Assembly (NCBI GenBank): GCA_963763485.1
Contig: CAVXOW010000006.1
Span: forward strand, 868,001 to 932,000
DNA from: CAWCKS01 sp963763485
GTDB lineage: Bacteria; Pseudomonadota; Alphaproteobacteria; Rhizobiales; Xanthobacteraceae
Length of the DNA: 64,000 bases
Reading direction: 5' to 3'
Shown here: one piece after another, positions 37,380-47,066 of the stretch
Numbering within the stretch: position 1 is the first letter of the stretch
Layout of the letters: each line of letters opens with the position of its first letter
Position numbers and translations under genes: made by a program
The notes under the pieces: generated by a model
The model's database searches: none
What the model saw: the letters and a program-made list of their open reading frames with translations, nothing else
What the model was told of the DNA's origin: nothing

Positions 37380-37604
37380 ATGCCCTATCGTTCGAATGCC
37401 GACCTGCCCGCCTCGGTGCGGCATCACCTGCCGGCGCATGCGCAGGACATTTATCGCGCCGCCTTCAACTCCGCCTTCGCTTCGCATGCCGGCGATATCA
37501 GGCAGGAGGAGATCGCACATCGCACCGCATGGGCGGCAGTGAAGAAGTCATATGTCAAGGTCGGCGAGGAGTGGGTGGAAGCCGAAGGGCACCGGCACCA
37601 CTAA
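37380..37604 (+). CDS. chaB: ChaB-family protein
   Basis: A 74-residue protein with the ChaB signature near its start (MPYRSNADLPASVRHHLPAH) and the family helix QDIYRAAFNSAF. ChaB was named as a regulator of the ChaA cation antiporter; its real function is unclear, and no chaA is nearby. The ATG at 37380 is favoured over the GTG three codons earlier because GGAG then lies at a usable distance. Probably co-transcribed with the universal stress gene. Confidence 0.82.
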   Translation: MPYRSNADLPASVRHHLPAHAQDIYRAAFNSAFASHAGDIRQEEIAHRTAWAAVKKSYVKVGEEWVEAEGHRHH

Positions 37605-37700
37605 TTCATTGGCGCGATCACCCGCGGCGCCCTCGCTTTCGATCCGGGCATGGTTGTAAGCTCCCTCAACAATCCTACGATCGCGCCGGGAGTAAGCACC

Positions 37701-38579
37701 ATGGACAAGCCGAATTCGCTCATCACCACAGAGCAACTTGCCGCCCTGCTGGGCCGCGCTGACCTGCGTGTGTTCGACTGCACGACCTACCTCGAACCCA
37801 CGGCAGAAGGATCCAACGAGCCATATAACGTTGTGTCGGGGCGGCAGACATTCGAGGCCGGCCATATACCCGGCGCGGATTTTCTCGACCTGCAGGCGGA
37901 GCTCTCGGACCGCAGCACCCATCTGCGCTTCATGATGCCTGCGGTCGCCGACCTTGAGGAGGCCCTTGGCCGCCACGGGGTCGACGGGTCGACAACCGTC
38001 GTGCTCTACAGCATCGGCACCATGATGTGGGCGACCCGGGTCTGGTGGATGCTGCGCTCGCTCGGCTTCAATGCGCTGGTGCTCGACGGCGGACTCGACA
38101 AGTGGAAGGCTGAGGGACGTGCGCTGGAAAGCGGCCCGCCGAAGGGCTATCCCGCGACGACGTTCACGGCCAAACCGCAGCCCGGGCTGTTTGTCGGCAA
38201 GTCCGAAGTACTGGGACGGCTCAACCAGCCCGGCACTGTCATCGTCAATGCACTGGGGCCGCAATTCCATCGCGGCCTCGAGCCGAGCCGCTATGGCCGG
38301 CCAGGCCGCATTCCCGGCAGCGTCAACGTGCCTGCGGCGACGCTGGTCGAGCCGGCGACCAAGGGGCTGACCGCGCTCGCCGATGCCGAGCAAAAGTTCG
38401 CAAGCCAGGGCGTCACGCGCGACAAGAATGTGGTCTGCTATTGCGGCGGCGGCATCTCGGCGACGCTCGACCTGTTCGCGCTGGCGCAGCTCGGCTACGA
38501 CAAGCTGACGCTTTACGACGGCTCGATGGGCGAATGGGCCCGCGACACCAGCCTGCCGATCGAGACCGACAAGGCATGA
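37701..38579 (+). CDS. Two-domain rhodanese sulfurtransferase
   Basis: A 292-residue thiosulfate/3-mercaptopyruvate sulfurtransferase. The first rhodanese domain is inactive in appearance (VVLYSIGTMM, no cysteine); the second holds the catalytic loop CYCGGGIS. It transfers sulfane sulfur to cyanide or thiols. The ATG at 37701 follows GGGAG. Its place a little upstream of cyanase makes a link with cyanide/cyanate handling possible but unproven. Confidence 0.88.
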   Translation: MDKPNSLITTEQLAALLGRADLRVFDCTTYLEPTAEGSNEPYNVVSGRQTFEAGHIPGADFLDLQAELSDRSTHLRFMMPAVADLEEALGRHGVDGSTTVVLYSIGTMMWATRVWWMLRSLGFNALVLDGGLDKWKAEGRALESGPPKGYPATTFTAKPQPGLFVGKSEVLGRLNQPGTVIVNALGPQFHRGLEPSRYGRPGRIPGSVNVPAATLVEPATKGLTALADAEQKFASQGVTRDKNVVCYCGGGISATLDLFALAQLGYDKLTLYDGSMGEWARDTSLPIETDKA

Positions 38580-38613
38580 CGCGACGCGCCGATCGCAACA
38601 AAGGGAGGTCCCG

Positions 38614-38988
38614 ATGAGCGAAGTCTACAACGGACGTTGCCTTTGCGGGGCCGTGCAGTTCGAGGCCAAAGGCCAGCCGAAATGGGTGCGCTGGTGCCAT
38701 TGCGAGAGTTGCCGCCGCCACAGCGGCGCGCCATCGAACGTCTTCGCGTCGTTCGAGAACAGCGCAGTCACGGTGACCCAAGGCACGATTGCGAAATACC
38801 GCTCGTCGGCGCGTATCCTGCGCGGCTTCTGCGCGCAATGCGGCTCGACCCTGACCTGCGCCAGCGACCGGCTGCCGACCGAGACGCATTATTATGTCGG
38901 CGCATTCGAACGCGCAGGCGACCTCGCGCCTCAGGGCGAGTTCTTTCCCGAGGAACGGCTGCCCTGGTTTCCAGCGGCCGAACACTAG
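38614..38988 (+). CDS. GFA-family (glutathione-dependent formaldehyde-activating-like) protein
   Basis: A 124-residue zinc-binding protein with the GFA/CENP-V pattern: GRCLCGAV near the start, HCESCRRHSG in the middle and FCAQCGSTL later, which supply the paired zinc cysteines. The family was named for spontaneous glutathione-formaldehyde adduct formation, but most members have unknown roles. The ATG follows GGGAGG. Confidence 0.88.
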   Translation: MSEVYNGRCLCGAVQFEAKGQPKWVRWCHCESCRRHSGAPSNVFASFENSAVTVTQGTIAKYRSSARILRGFCAQCGSTLTCASDRLPTETHYYVGAFERAGDLAPQGEFFPEERLPWFPAAEH

Positions 38989-39012
38989 ATCTTCGGGATC
39001 AGGACCGCGCCC

Positions 39013-39804
39013 GTGACTGATCGCCCACCCATCCTGTCCAACAAGCACTACGCTTCGGCGTCGGCCTTCACGCCCGACAATCTCCTGCGCGAGGCGCGTC
39101 GCCAGAAGAAATTGCAGGCCGCGCCGGTGCCTGAGGTCTGCGTTCTCGACCCGGACGGCGACATCGTCCGCCAGCTCCGCGCCACCGGACGCGCAGTGCG
39201 CGCAGCGGAATGGGCCTGCTATCACACCGATCTTTATGTCTTCGAGCATGAGGGACACGCCTACGGCATCATCGGCTGCGCAGTCGGCGCGTCGTTCGCC
39301 GTTCTGATCGCGGAGGAGCTGTTCGCCTCGGGGTGCCGCCTCCTGCTCAGCGTAACCTCGGCCGGCCAGATCGTCGCGTCGCAGGCGCCTCCCTACTTTG
39401 TCGTGATCGAGCGCGCGTTGCGCGACGAAGGCACGAGCTATCATTACATGCCGCCGTCCGATTATTCGGAGGCCGACGTCGCGCTCGCAACATCCGTCCA
39501 CCAGGCGCTGCGGGCCGCCCAAATCCCTGCCCTCTCCGGCGCGACATGGACCACCGATGCTCCGTTTCGCGAGACTGCGGAAGCGATCGACGCGGCAAGC
39601 CGGGCCGGCATTCTAGCCGTCGAGATGGAAGCCGCGGCGCTTTATGCCTTCGCCAAAACGCGCAACCAGCCGGTCCTTTGCTTTGCCCACGTCACCAACC
39701 AGATGGGGCGGGTCGACGGTGATTTTGAAAAGGGCGTTGCTGACGGCGCCGAGCTGTCGCTTCGGGTCATCGCTTTGGCGGCGGCAAGCTGGCGCGCGAG
39801 GTGA
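39013..39804 (+). CDS. Nucleoside (uridine-type) phosphorylase
   Basis: A 263-residue PNP/UDP-family protein. The C-terminal VEMEAAALYAFAKTR is the nucleoside-binding signature, and SVTSAGQI matches the phosphate-site region. It probably splits nucleosides with phosphate to give a base and ribose-1-phosphate. Most similar in layout to uridine phosphorylase-like proteins; substrate unproven. The start is GTG. Confidence 0.8.
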   Translation: MTDRPPILSNKHYASASAFTPDNLLREARRQKKLQAAPVPEVCVLDPDGDIVRQLRATGRAVRAAEWACYHTDLYVFEHEGHAYGIIGCAVGASFAVLIAEELFASGCRLLLSVTSAGQIVASQAPPYFVVIERALRDEGTSYHYMPPSDYSEADVALATSVHQALRAAQIPALSGATWTTDAPFRETAEAIDAASRAGILAVEMEAAALYAFAKTRNQPVLCFAHVTNQMGRVDGDFEKGVADGAELSLRVIALAAASWRAR

Positions 39805-39904
39805 CGATCGTTTGTGTCGGTCCGATTTTCTCGCGGTCTGGCACGCTTCGTGCACCTGTTCGCGCGTCTGACGAACTTCTGCGAAACCCACGGGAGACAC
39901 CATC

Positions 39905-40393
39905 ATGAAACGATCCGACCTCACCGAAAAGCTGCTCGACATCAAGCGCGAGAAGGGCTGGACCTGGAAATACATTTGCGAGCGGATCGGCGGCTATTCC
40001 GAAGTGTTGATCGTCGGCGCCGCCCTCGGTCAGATGAAGCTGACCAGGCCGCAAGCCGCTAATGCCGCCGAGTTGTTCGGCCTGTCGAAATCGGAAACTG
40101 CGATGCTCAACGAGACGCCGATGCGCGGCGAAGGCGTGCCGATGCCGCCGACAGATCCGTTGATCTACCGCTTCTATGAGCTGGTCATGGTCAATGGCCC
40201 GGCCTGGAAGGCGCTGATCGAGGAGGAGTTCGGCGACGGCATCATGTCGGCGATCGATTTCGACATGGTGATGGAGCGGCTGCCCAATCCGAAAGGCGAT
40301 CGGGTCAAGATCACGATGTCCGGCAAATTCCTGCCCTACAAATATTACGGCGCCGAAGGCAACGTGCCGGAGTACGGCTACAAGGAGAGCTGA
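39905..40393 (+). CDS. cynS: Cyanate hydratase (cyanase)
   Basis: A 162-residue cyanase converting cyanate and bicarbonate to ammonia and carbon dioxide. The catalytic trio is present with E. coli-like spacing: Arg about 89 and Glu about 92 (LIYRFYELV) and Ser about 115 (GIMSAIDF). The N-terminal helical domain and C-terminal KFLPYKYYG interface are intact. No cynR, cynT or nitrate/cyanate transporter gene is adjacent. Confidence 0.95.
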   Translation: MKRSDLTEKLLDIKREKGWTWKYICERIGGYSEVLIVGAALGQMKLTRPQAANAAELFGLSKSETAMLNETPMRGEGVPMPPTDPLIYRFYELVMVNGPAWKALIEEEFGDGIMSAIDFDMVMERLPNPKGDRVKITMSGKFLPYKYYGAEGNVPEYGYKES

Positions 40394-40536
40394 GGCGCCG
40401 TCGCGGACACCTCCGTGATTTCGGATCGTTTGATCACAAGACGCGGAGCTTGCAGAGAAACTGACCCTGCACGGTTGTCGATCCGGCTTCCCACCCGCAA
40501 GATCATGTTCGCCAGGCGCACTGCAACGAGGCTGAC

Positions 40537-41988
40537 ATGATCGATCGTCGCGCCCTGCTGAAGACAGCCGCCATCATTCCGGCCGTGAATGTGATGTCGC
40601 GAGCGGCATGGGCCGATGACAAGGCCAACGCAACCGCCGCCGACTACACACTGCGGATCGCCACCGGCCTCGTCGAACTGGCGCCGGAGCACATCGTCTC
40701 GACAACGCTTTACAATGGCCGGTTTCCCGGACCGTTGTTGCGCTTCAAGGAAGGCCAGCGCGTCACGGTCGACGTGCACAACGACACCGACACACCGGAG
40801 CTGGTGCACTGGCACGGGCAGATGATTCCGAGCGATGTCGACGGCTCGGCAGAAGAAGGGTCGCCTTATGTGCCCGCCCATGGCATGCGCCGACTGGAGT
40901 TCGTCCCGAAACCGGCAGGTTTCCGCTTCTACCACACCCACGTCGTCGCCGGCGCCGATCTGAACCGCGGCACCTACACGGGACAAGTCGGACCGGTCTA
41001 CATCGAGCCAAAGAATGACCCGGGCGCCTATGACCGCGAGGTGTTCCTGGTGTTGAAGGAGTTCGAACCCTCATTCAGCCGCGGCGGCGACATGGCGATG
41101 TATTTTCTGGCCGGCGCACCGATCGCTGAATTGCAGCAGATGGGAAAGGCCGCCGACGCGGCGGCTCAGGAGAAGGCGAAAGGCTTTGAGGTCGGCTACG
41201 AGCTGTTTGCGATCAACGGACATTCACTTGGAAGTGGCGAGCCGGTTCGCGTCAAGCAGGGCGAGCGCGTTCTCTTCCACGTCTTGAACGGCAGCGCCGG
41301 CGAAATCCGCAGCCTCGCGCTGCCCGGCCACCTCTTTCGCGTCGTATCGCTTGATGGCAACCCGGTGCCGGCGCCGGTCGACGTGCCGGTGCTCTGGCTT
41401 GGCACGGCCGAGCGCATCTCTGCAATCGTCGAAATGAACCACCCGGGGGTCTGGGTGATGGGCGACTTGGCCGATGACGACCGCCGCCGCGGCATGGGCA
41501 TCGTCGTCGAATACGCGGGCGCCAAGGGCAAGCCGCAATGGGTCAAGCCGAAGTCATTCAAATGGGACTATGCGCGCTTTGGCAAACCAGGCGCGACGCC
41601 AACGCAACCGGACGAGACCATCGAGATGACCATCGTCAAACACAACGCCGCGCTCGATGGCTTCAACCAATGGACGCTCAATGGCGAGGCGTTTTCGATG
41701 GATGCCATGAAACCGATGCACAAGGTCCACCAGGGGCGGCGCTATCGTCTGAAATTCCGCAATGCCAGCGACGACATTCATCCGCTGCACCTCCATCGCC
41801 ACAGCTTCGAGCTGACGCGTGTCGGCGGCAAGCCCACCGCGGGGATTCTCAAGGATGTCGTGATGCTCGGCGGCTTTCAGGACATCGAGTTTGACTTCGT
41901 GGCTGACAATCCCGGGCTGACGCTGTTTCACTGTCACCAGCAACTGCACATGGATTTTGGCTTCATGGCGCTGTTTGACTATGTTTGA
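40537..41988 (+). CDS. Multicopper oxidase with Tat-like signal
   Basis: A 483-residue periplasmic multicopper oxidase. The N-terminus has a twin-arginine signal (MIDRRALLKTAAI, cleavage near AWADD). All four copper motifs are visible: HWHGQM, FYHTHV, HPLHLHRHSF and FHCHQQLHMDFGF, giving the type 1 and trinuclear type 2/3 centres. It oxidises metal ions or phenols with oxygen. A second oxidase gene follows 133 bases later, but that one is interrupted. Confidence 0.9.
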   Translation: MIDRRALLKTAAIIPAVNVMSRAAWADDKANATAADYTLRIATGLVELAPEHIVSTTLYNGRFPGPLLRFKEGQRVTVDVHNDTDTPELVHWHGQMIPSDVDGSAEEGSPYVPAHGMRRLEFVPKPAGFRFYHTHVVAGADLNRGTYTGQVGPVYIEPKNDPGAYDREVFLVLKEFEPSFSRGGDMAMYFLAGAPIAELQQMGKAADAAAQEKAKGFEVGYELFAINGHSLGSGEPVRVKQGERVLFHVLNGSAGEIRSLALPGHLFRVVSLDGNPVPAPVDVPVLWLGTAERISAIVEMNHPGVWVMGDLADDDRRRGMGIVVEYAGAKGKPQWVKPKSFKWDYARFGKPGATPTQPDETIEMTIVKHNAALDGFNQWTLNGEAFSMDAMKPMHKVHQGRRYRLKFRNASDDIHPLHLHRHSFELTRVGGKPTAGILKDVVMLGGFQDIEFDFVADNPGLTLFHCHQQLHMDFGFMALFDYV

Positions 41989-42121
41989 TTGATGAGCGCC
42001 GCCCACGGTGCCCCAAAATGACCCGGCGGCCCGCGACCGGTGATCTGATAAGCGAAGCTGCGGGACAAAGCTTCGCATTGATGCGGACAGCTGCACGCGC
42101 GTCCGGAGCGGACACCCAGGC

Positions 42122-43654
42122 ATGATCACACGCCGAAAGTTTGCAATGGGAGCTGGCGCGGTCACCGCAGCTACCATGTTCGACGCGAGATTAGGTATCG
42201 GCGAGCTCGCGCGTGGCAGTGGCCATCTGCCGATCCCGGCTTTGATTGATGCCGCCCGGCAAGATAACGTCATCAACTTGCGAGTGTCAGCCGGCCGCCA
42301 CGCGTTTTACAAGGGAAAGCCCACGCTCACCTACGGTTACTCGGCGCCCATTCTTGGTCCTGTCCTTCGATTGCGTCGTGGGGATCACGTACAGATGGTC
42401 GTTGAGAATGCCCTCGACGTGCCCACGACCGTGCATTGGCACGGCCTGCTGGTCCCGGGGGAGTTCGACGGTGGGCCTCAGCGGCCAATCGATCCCGGGT
42501 CGACCTGACGGCCGACCCTGACCATCGATCAACCGCCCGCGACGCTCTGGTATCACCCGCATCCGCATCACGACACAGCCAGGCAAACCTATATGGGCCT
42601 GGCCGGTCTCATCATCATCGACGATGGAAGCGACTCTCGCCTGGGTCTGCCACACGATTTCGGCGTCGATGACCTGCCGATCATCATTCAGGATCGATCA
42701 TTCGGTCCGGCTGGATCGCTTGAATACGATGCAGGCGAGCTTGGTATCGTTTATGGGGTTCGAGGCGACACTGTCATTGTCAACGGGGCCATTGCCCCCG
42801 TCGCCAGAGTGCCCGCAGGATTGGTCAGGCTTCGGCTCCTGAACGGAGCCAATGCGCAGAATTTTGAACTCCGGTTTTCGGACCGGCGGATGTTTCACGT
42901 GATCGCGTCCGACGGCGGTTTCCTCGCGCAACCCGTGTCGGTTTCCGCGCTCCGCATTTCGCCCGCCGAACGCTTCGAGGTGCTTGTCGATTTCTCGGAC
43001 TTAAGGCCGGTCGTGCTCGAAACCGGCCCCGACAGCGTCATGGGGATATTTGGCGCGATCTCGCCATCGGGTACCGACGATTACGTTCCAGTGATGCGCT
43101 TCGCACCAGTCGCGGCGACCCACGCCATCAAGAGCCTGCCAACGCACCTCCCCGAACTCGAGACTGCGAATCCAGCAACTGCGGTCCAGCGCCGTCAATT
43201 CGTTCTCGACAACGGCATCTGCGGACGGCGAACGTCGATGTCCGGCCACGCCGACATGCCCGCGCTGATTGGGATCAACGGCCAAGCGCATGATCCCTCG
43301 CGCATCGATGTCGAGACAAGACTTGGCACTACGGAGATCTGGGAGATTGTTTCGGTCGGAATGCCCCATCCGTTTCACATCCACGGCGCGTTGTTTCGCG
43401 TGCTGTCGCTCAACGGTGCGCCGCCTTCCCCACATCTCGCCGGCTGGAAAGACGTGATCCTGGTCGAGGACAAGGCCGAACTGCTGGTCAGCGTCGCGCA
43501 GCCGGCGGATCGCCAGCATCCCTTCATGTATCACTGCCATATCCTCGAACACGAGGACGCCGGCATGATGGGCCAGTACAACCTGCAGCTGACCGCATGG
43601 GATATTACGGCGCGGAGCGGCAACGTGCCGGAGCATGGCTCCAAGGAAGGCTGA
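42122..43654 (+). pseudogene. CueO-like multicopper oxidase with an in-frame TGA
   Basis: A Tat-exported (MITRRKFAMGAG) multicopper oxidase. The reading frame is the same throughout, but codon 129 (42506-42508) is TGA. Downstream in the same frame the protein continues as a typical CueO-like oxidase (LTIDQPPATLWYHPHPH, then MGLAGLIIIDDG) to HPFHIHGALF and YHCHILEHEDAGMMGQY. The affected site falls in a loop where homologues carry an ordinary residue, so TGG (Trp) or CGA (Arg) changed by one base is the simple explanation. Either a nonsense mutation or a base-call error; selenocysteine is not expected here. Confidence 0.85.
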
Positions 43655-43712
43655 GAACCGCGTCCGCGAGCGGCACGGCAACGACGACAATTCGACAGAG
43701 CGGCCGCTCGGC

Positions 43713-44411
43713 TCAAAAATACTCCCAGAAATTCGACTCCCGCGCTTTCTCCGGGGAGCCGTCATAGACAACTTCGCCGTTGTTCATGATCAGGACGTGG
43801 TCGGCGATCTTCATCGCCGACGCGACCCGGTGCTCGACCAGGATGGCGCTGATCGCCTGCTCGCGGCAGATCGTGCCGATGTGGCCGAACAGGTCCTCGA
43901 CCAAGTCGGGCTGCAGACCGACCGACGGTTCCTCGAGCAGGATGCATTTTGGCGAACCGAGAATTGTCAGGCCGAAGGCGAGCATCTGTTGCTGGCCGCC
44001 GCTCATGCTGCCCGCGATCGACTTGGTACGATCGCGCAGCACTGGCACGAGCTCAAGCACCTCGGCGATCCCGAACTTCACGTCCGAGCCGACGCAGTTG
44101 GCGTGCGCCACGACGTCAAGGTTCTGCTGCACGGTGAGGTCGGGGAATACGCCGCGGCGATCCGGCAGCATCCGCAAACCCCGCGCGATCCGATCGGTGA
44201 CCGGCAGCGGATCGATCCGTTCGCCGTCGAGCCAGACCTCGCCGCTGACCGGGCGGAGCACGCCGAGGATCGTCTTCAGCGTCGTCGATTTGCCGGCGCC
44301 GTTGTGGCCGAAGAACGCCATCACCTGCCCCGGCTCAAGCACGAACGAGACATCGCTGATCACGATCTTGTTGCGATAACCCGACGTCAGATTGCGGACT
44401 TCAAGCGCCAT
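43713..44411 (-). CDS. livF: Branched-chain amino acid ABC ATPase (LivF-like)
   Basis: A 232-residue ATPase of the LivF type: Walker A GHNGAGKST, signature MSGGQQQML, and the usual short LivF C-terminus. It powers uptake of branched-chain amino acids or related small carboxylates with the LivG, LivM and LivH subunits upstream on the same strand (10-base gap to livG). Confidence 0.9.
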   Translation of the reverse strand: MALEVRNLTSGYRNKIVISDVSFVLEPGQVMAFFGHNGAGKSTTLKTILGVLRPVSGEVWLDGERIDPLPVTDRIARGLRMLPDRRGVFPDLTVQQNLDVVAHANCVGSDVKFGIAEVLELVPVLRDRTKSIAGSMSGGQQQMLAFGLTILGSPKCILLEEPSVGLQPDLVEDLFGHIGTICREQAISAILVEHRVASAMKIADHVLIMNNGEVVYDGSPEKARESNFWEYF

Positions 44412-44421
44412 CGGCCCTGCC

Positions 44422-45186
44422 TTACACCACGCCGCCGAAATAGATTTCCGAAAGCTTTGGATCGCTCATGATTGTCTCGGGGTCACCCTGCGCCATGGTG
44501 CGGCCCTCGTGCAGGAACACGATCTCGTCGGCGATGCGCCGGACGATCCGGGTGTTGTGCTCGACCACCAGCAGGGTCCTGCCCTGCTCGCGCAGCTTCT
44601 GCACGGTCTCGACCATGGCGCTGAGCGCGCTCTGGCTCAAGCCCGAGGTCGGCTCGTCGAGCAGCAGGAGCTCGGCGCCGGTCGCGAGCGCGCGCGCGAT
44701 GCACAACAGCTTCTGCTGGCCAAAGCTCAGATTGCGCACGAGGTCGTCGGCCTTGTGCGCGAGATGGACTTCGGCGAGGAAGCCGAGCGCCGCCTCGCGC
44801 TTTCGCTTGAGCGCGGCGTTGGTGTGGAACGGCCGAAACAACGCGTCGAGCGGCCCGGTCGCTTCGTCGTCATGCAGGTAGACGATGACGTTGTCGACCG
44901 CCGTCATCTCCTCGAACACGCGCAGATTCTGGAAGGTGCGGGCAATGCCTTCGCCGATCACCTGCCGCGGGTTGAGGCCGTTGAGCAGCTTGCCACCGAA
45001 CCGGATTTCACCCTCGTCGGGTTGCTCGAAACCGGTGATGACGTTGAACAGCGTGGTCTTGCCCGCGCCGTTCGGTCCCACCAGGCACGTGGTTTTGTGG
45101 CGTTCAATCGCGAAGGTGCTGTGCTGCAGCGCCTGCAGTCCGCCGAAGTGCTTTGAGACCTTGTCGACGGTCAAATAGTCTTTCAT
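44422..45186 (-). CDS. livG: Branched-chain amino acid ABC ATPase (LivG-like)
   Basis: A 254-residue ATPase with Walker A GPNGAGKTT, signature LSFGQQKLL and Walker B LLLLDEPTSGL. LivG-type, partner of LivF. It begins 3 bases after the livM stop. Genes of this type often transport aromatic acids or amides as well as Leu/Ile/Val, so the ligand is unproven. Confidence 0.9.
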   Translation of the reverse strand: MKDYLTVDKVSKHFGGLQALQHSTFAIERHKTTCLVGPNGAGKTTLFNVITGFEQPDEGEIRFGGKLLNGLNPRQVIGEGIARTFQNLRVFEEMTAVDNVIVYLHDDEATGPLDALFRPFHTNAALKRKREAALGFLAEVHLAHKADDLVRNLSFGQQKLLCIARALATGAELLLLDEPTSGLSQSALSAMVETVQKLREQGRTLLVVEHNTRIVRRIADEIVFLHEGRTMAQGDPETIMSDPKLSEIYFGGVV

Positions 45187-45189
45187 CGC

Positions 45190-46053
45190 TCAAAGCCTCT
45201 GCCCGGCGATGCCTTGCGGCCGGAACATCATGAAGGCGATCAGCAGCGCGCCGTAAATCAACTGCCGCATCGGTCCGACGATGGTCGGCGACATGTGGAT
45301 CAGGTCGAGGAAGTGTGGCAGCGCCAGCAGCAGGAACGGTCCGACCAGCGAGCCGGCGAGCGTGCGCGCCCCGCCGACCACCAGCATGGTCAGAATGACG
45401 ATCGAGACGCCGATATCGAACGAGGTCGGATCGATGAAGCTGAGATAGGTCGCATAAAGCCCGCCGGCCATTCCGGCGAACGCGCCGGATACCGCCGCCA
45501 CGCTGACCTTCGCCCGCAACACATCCTTGCCGGCGGCCGCGACCGCGAGTTCGTCCTGCCGGATGGCATGGACGATCCGCCCGAACGGCGATCGCATCAG
45601 CAGCCAGAATCCCGTGCATGAAATGAGCAGCACGATGGTCGACACGATAGCAAACGCTGCGGGTTGCTCCGTCGAGTAGCCGAAGATCGATGGCGTGGGG
45701 ATTCCGACCAGCCCCGACGCTCCGCCCGTCAGCTGGGACCAGTTGATGAAGATCGCGGTCGCGACCAGCTGGCATCCGAACGACGTGACGACGAAGTAAT
45801 CTCCTGCGACCCGCAGCGATGGCAGCGCCAGCACGATATTGAGAATTGAGCACAGCAGCACCGCGACCAGCATCGCCACCGGGAAACTCGCCAGCTTCCC
45901 GAGCAGCAGCAGTGCGACGGCATAGGCGCCGACGCCGAAGATCGCCGCTTGCGACACCGAGAAGATGCCGATGATGCCGACCAGCAGGTTGGTCGACAGC
46001 GCCATCACCGAGAAGATTTCGGCCTGGATCAGATAGTTCAGGAAGAAGCTCAT
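45190..46053 (-). CDS. livM: Branched-chain amino acid ABC permease (LivM-like)
   Basis: A 287-residue inner-membrane permease of the LivM type with about eight or nine helices. The motif GRIVHAIRQDELAVAAAGKDVLRAKV is the conserved loop contacting the ATPase. Located between livH (13 bases upstream) and livG. Confidence 0.88.
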   Translation of the reverse strand: MSFFLNYLIQAEIFSVMALSTNLLVGIIGIFSVSQAAIFGVGAYAVALLLLGKLASFPVAMLVAVLLCSILNIVLALPSLRVAGDYFVVTSFGCQLVATAIFINWSQLTGGASGLVGIPTPSIFGYSTEQPAAFAIVSTIVLLISCTGFWLLMRSPFGRIVHAIRQDELAVAAAGKDVLRAKVSVAAVSGAFAGMAGGLYATYLSFIDPTSFDIGVSIVILTMLVVGGARTLAGSLVGPFLLLALPHFLDLIHMSPTIVGPMRQLIYGALLIAFMMFRPQGIAGQRL

Positions 46054-46066
46054 AATTCCAGCGCCC

Positions 46067-46927
46067 TCAGCTTCTGCGCACGAGGCCCTGGGGCCTGATC
46101 AAAATGAAAAGGATAAAGAGTCCGAACGTGGCGGCGATGCTCCAACGGCCGGGCATCACCGCGAGCGACAGGTTCTGCAGCACTGACAGCGCCAGCGAAA
46201 TGGTGAACGCGCCGGTCAGGCTGCCGATGCCGCCGGCAATGACGGCGATGGTCGCGGTCAAGAGGATCAGCACGCCGGTGTAGGGCTGCATGGCCTGATC
46301 GAGCGCAATCAGGGTTCCGGCGAGCGCGACGATGCCGGAGCCGATCATCATCACCTGGACGAACAGCGTTTGCGGCCGCAGGCGCGTGATCTCCGCGAGA
46401 AACGGGTTGGACGCGACCGCGCGAATCCGCTGCCCGAACAGGGTATAGCGTGACATCCACACGAGGACCGCAAACACCACCACGCTGAGGACCACGATCA
46501 TCGCCTGCGCATAGCTCAAGCCAATCGATCCAAGGATCAGGGTCTGGTTGCGCCAGCCATACGAGAACTGCAGCATGTTGGTCGTGAACAGGATGGCGAC
46601 GCCGTTCTGCAACACGGCAAGCACGCCAAGCGAGGCGATCAGCAACACCAGCGGCGCGGCGCCACGTCGGTCGAGCCGTTGATAGACCTGGTGCTGGATC
46701 AGCGCACCGATCAATGCGGCGCCGATCACGCCAATGATACAGGCGATCGCAAACGGTGCGCCGAACGAGGCCGCGAACCAGGCGATGTAGCCGCCGGCCG
46801 TGTAGATGCCGGCATGGGCGACATGGAACACCTTGGTGGTCGAATAGATCAGCGAAAAACTGACCGCCACCAGCCCGATGGCGCAGCCGGTAACCAGCCC
46901 GTCTGCGAGAAGCTGCAGATACAGCAT
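46067..46927 (-). CDS. livH: Branched-chain amino acid ABC permease (LivH-like)
   Basis: A 286-residue LivH-type permease with the typical start (LLADGLVTGCAIGLVAVSFSL) and the loop GQRIRAVASNPFLAEI. First gene of the livHMGF unit. It is separated from the binding-protein gene by an SDR gene on the opposite strand, so livK must have its own promoter. Confidence 0.88.
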   Translation of the reverse strand: MLYLQLLADGLVTGCAIGLVAVSFSLIYSTTKVFHVAHAGIYTAGGYIAWFAASFGAPFAIACIIGVIGAALIGALIQHQVYQRLDRRGAAPLVLLIASLGVLAVLQNGVAILFTTNMLQFSYGWRNQTLILGSIGLSYAQAMIVVLSVVVFAVLVWMSRYTLFGQRIRAVASNPFLAEITRLRPQTLFVQVMMIGSGIVALAGTLIALDQAMQPYTGVLILLTATIAVIAGGIGSLTGAFTISLALSVLQNLSLAVMPGRWSIAATFGLFILFILIRPQGLVRRS

Positions 46928-47066
46928 GATGGCCTATCCCCGCCCCGTCTCGCGTGAGTTTCCGGAAACGATCGGGAGGAAAACGCAACGACTGGAACCC
47001 GCGCCCGGCGATGTCGGATAACGATGCATCGTCCGCTGCGACGCGTCCATACGAGAGGAGACCGCC

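Noticed and set aside
42506..42508. Selenocysteine or stop-codon reassignment at the TGA
   Set aside because: No selenocysteine insertion hairpin is evident, multicopper oxidases do not use it, and TGA ends many other genes here normally.
43680..43715. GAGCGGCCGCTC palindrome between the oxidase gene and livF as a terminator
   Set aside because: It is a short self-complementary site without a T-run, and it could be chance in GC-rich DNA.
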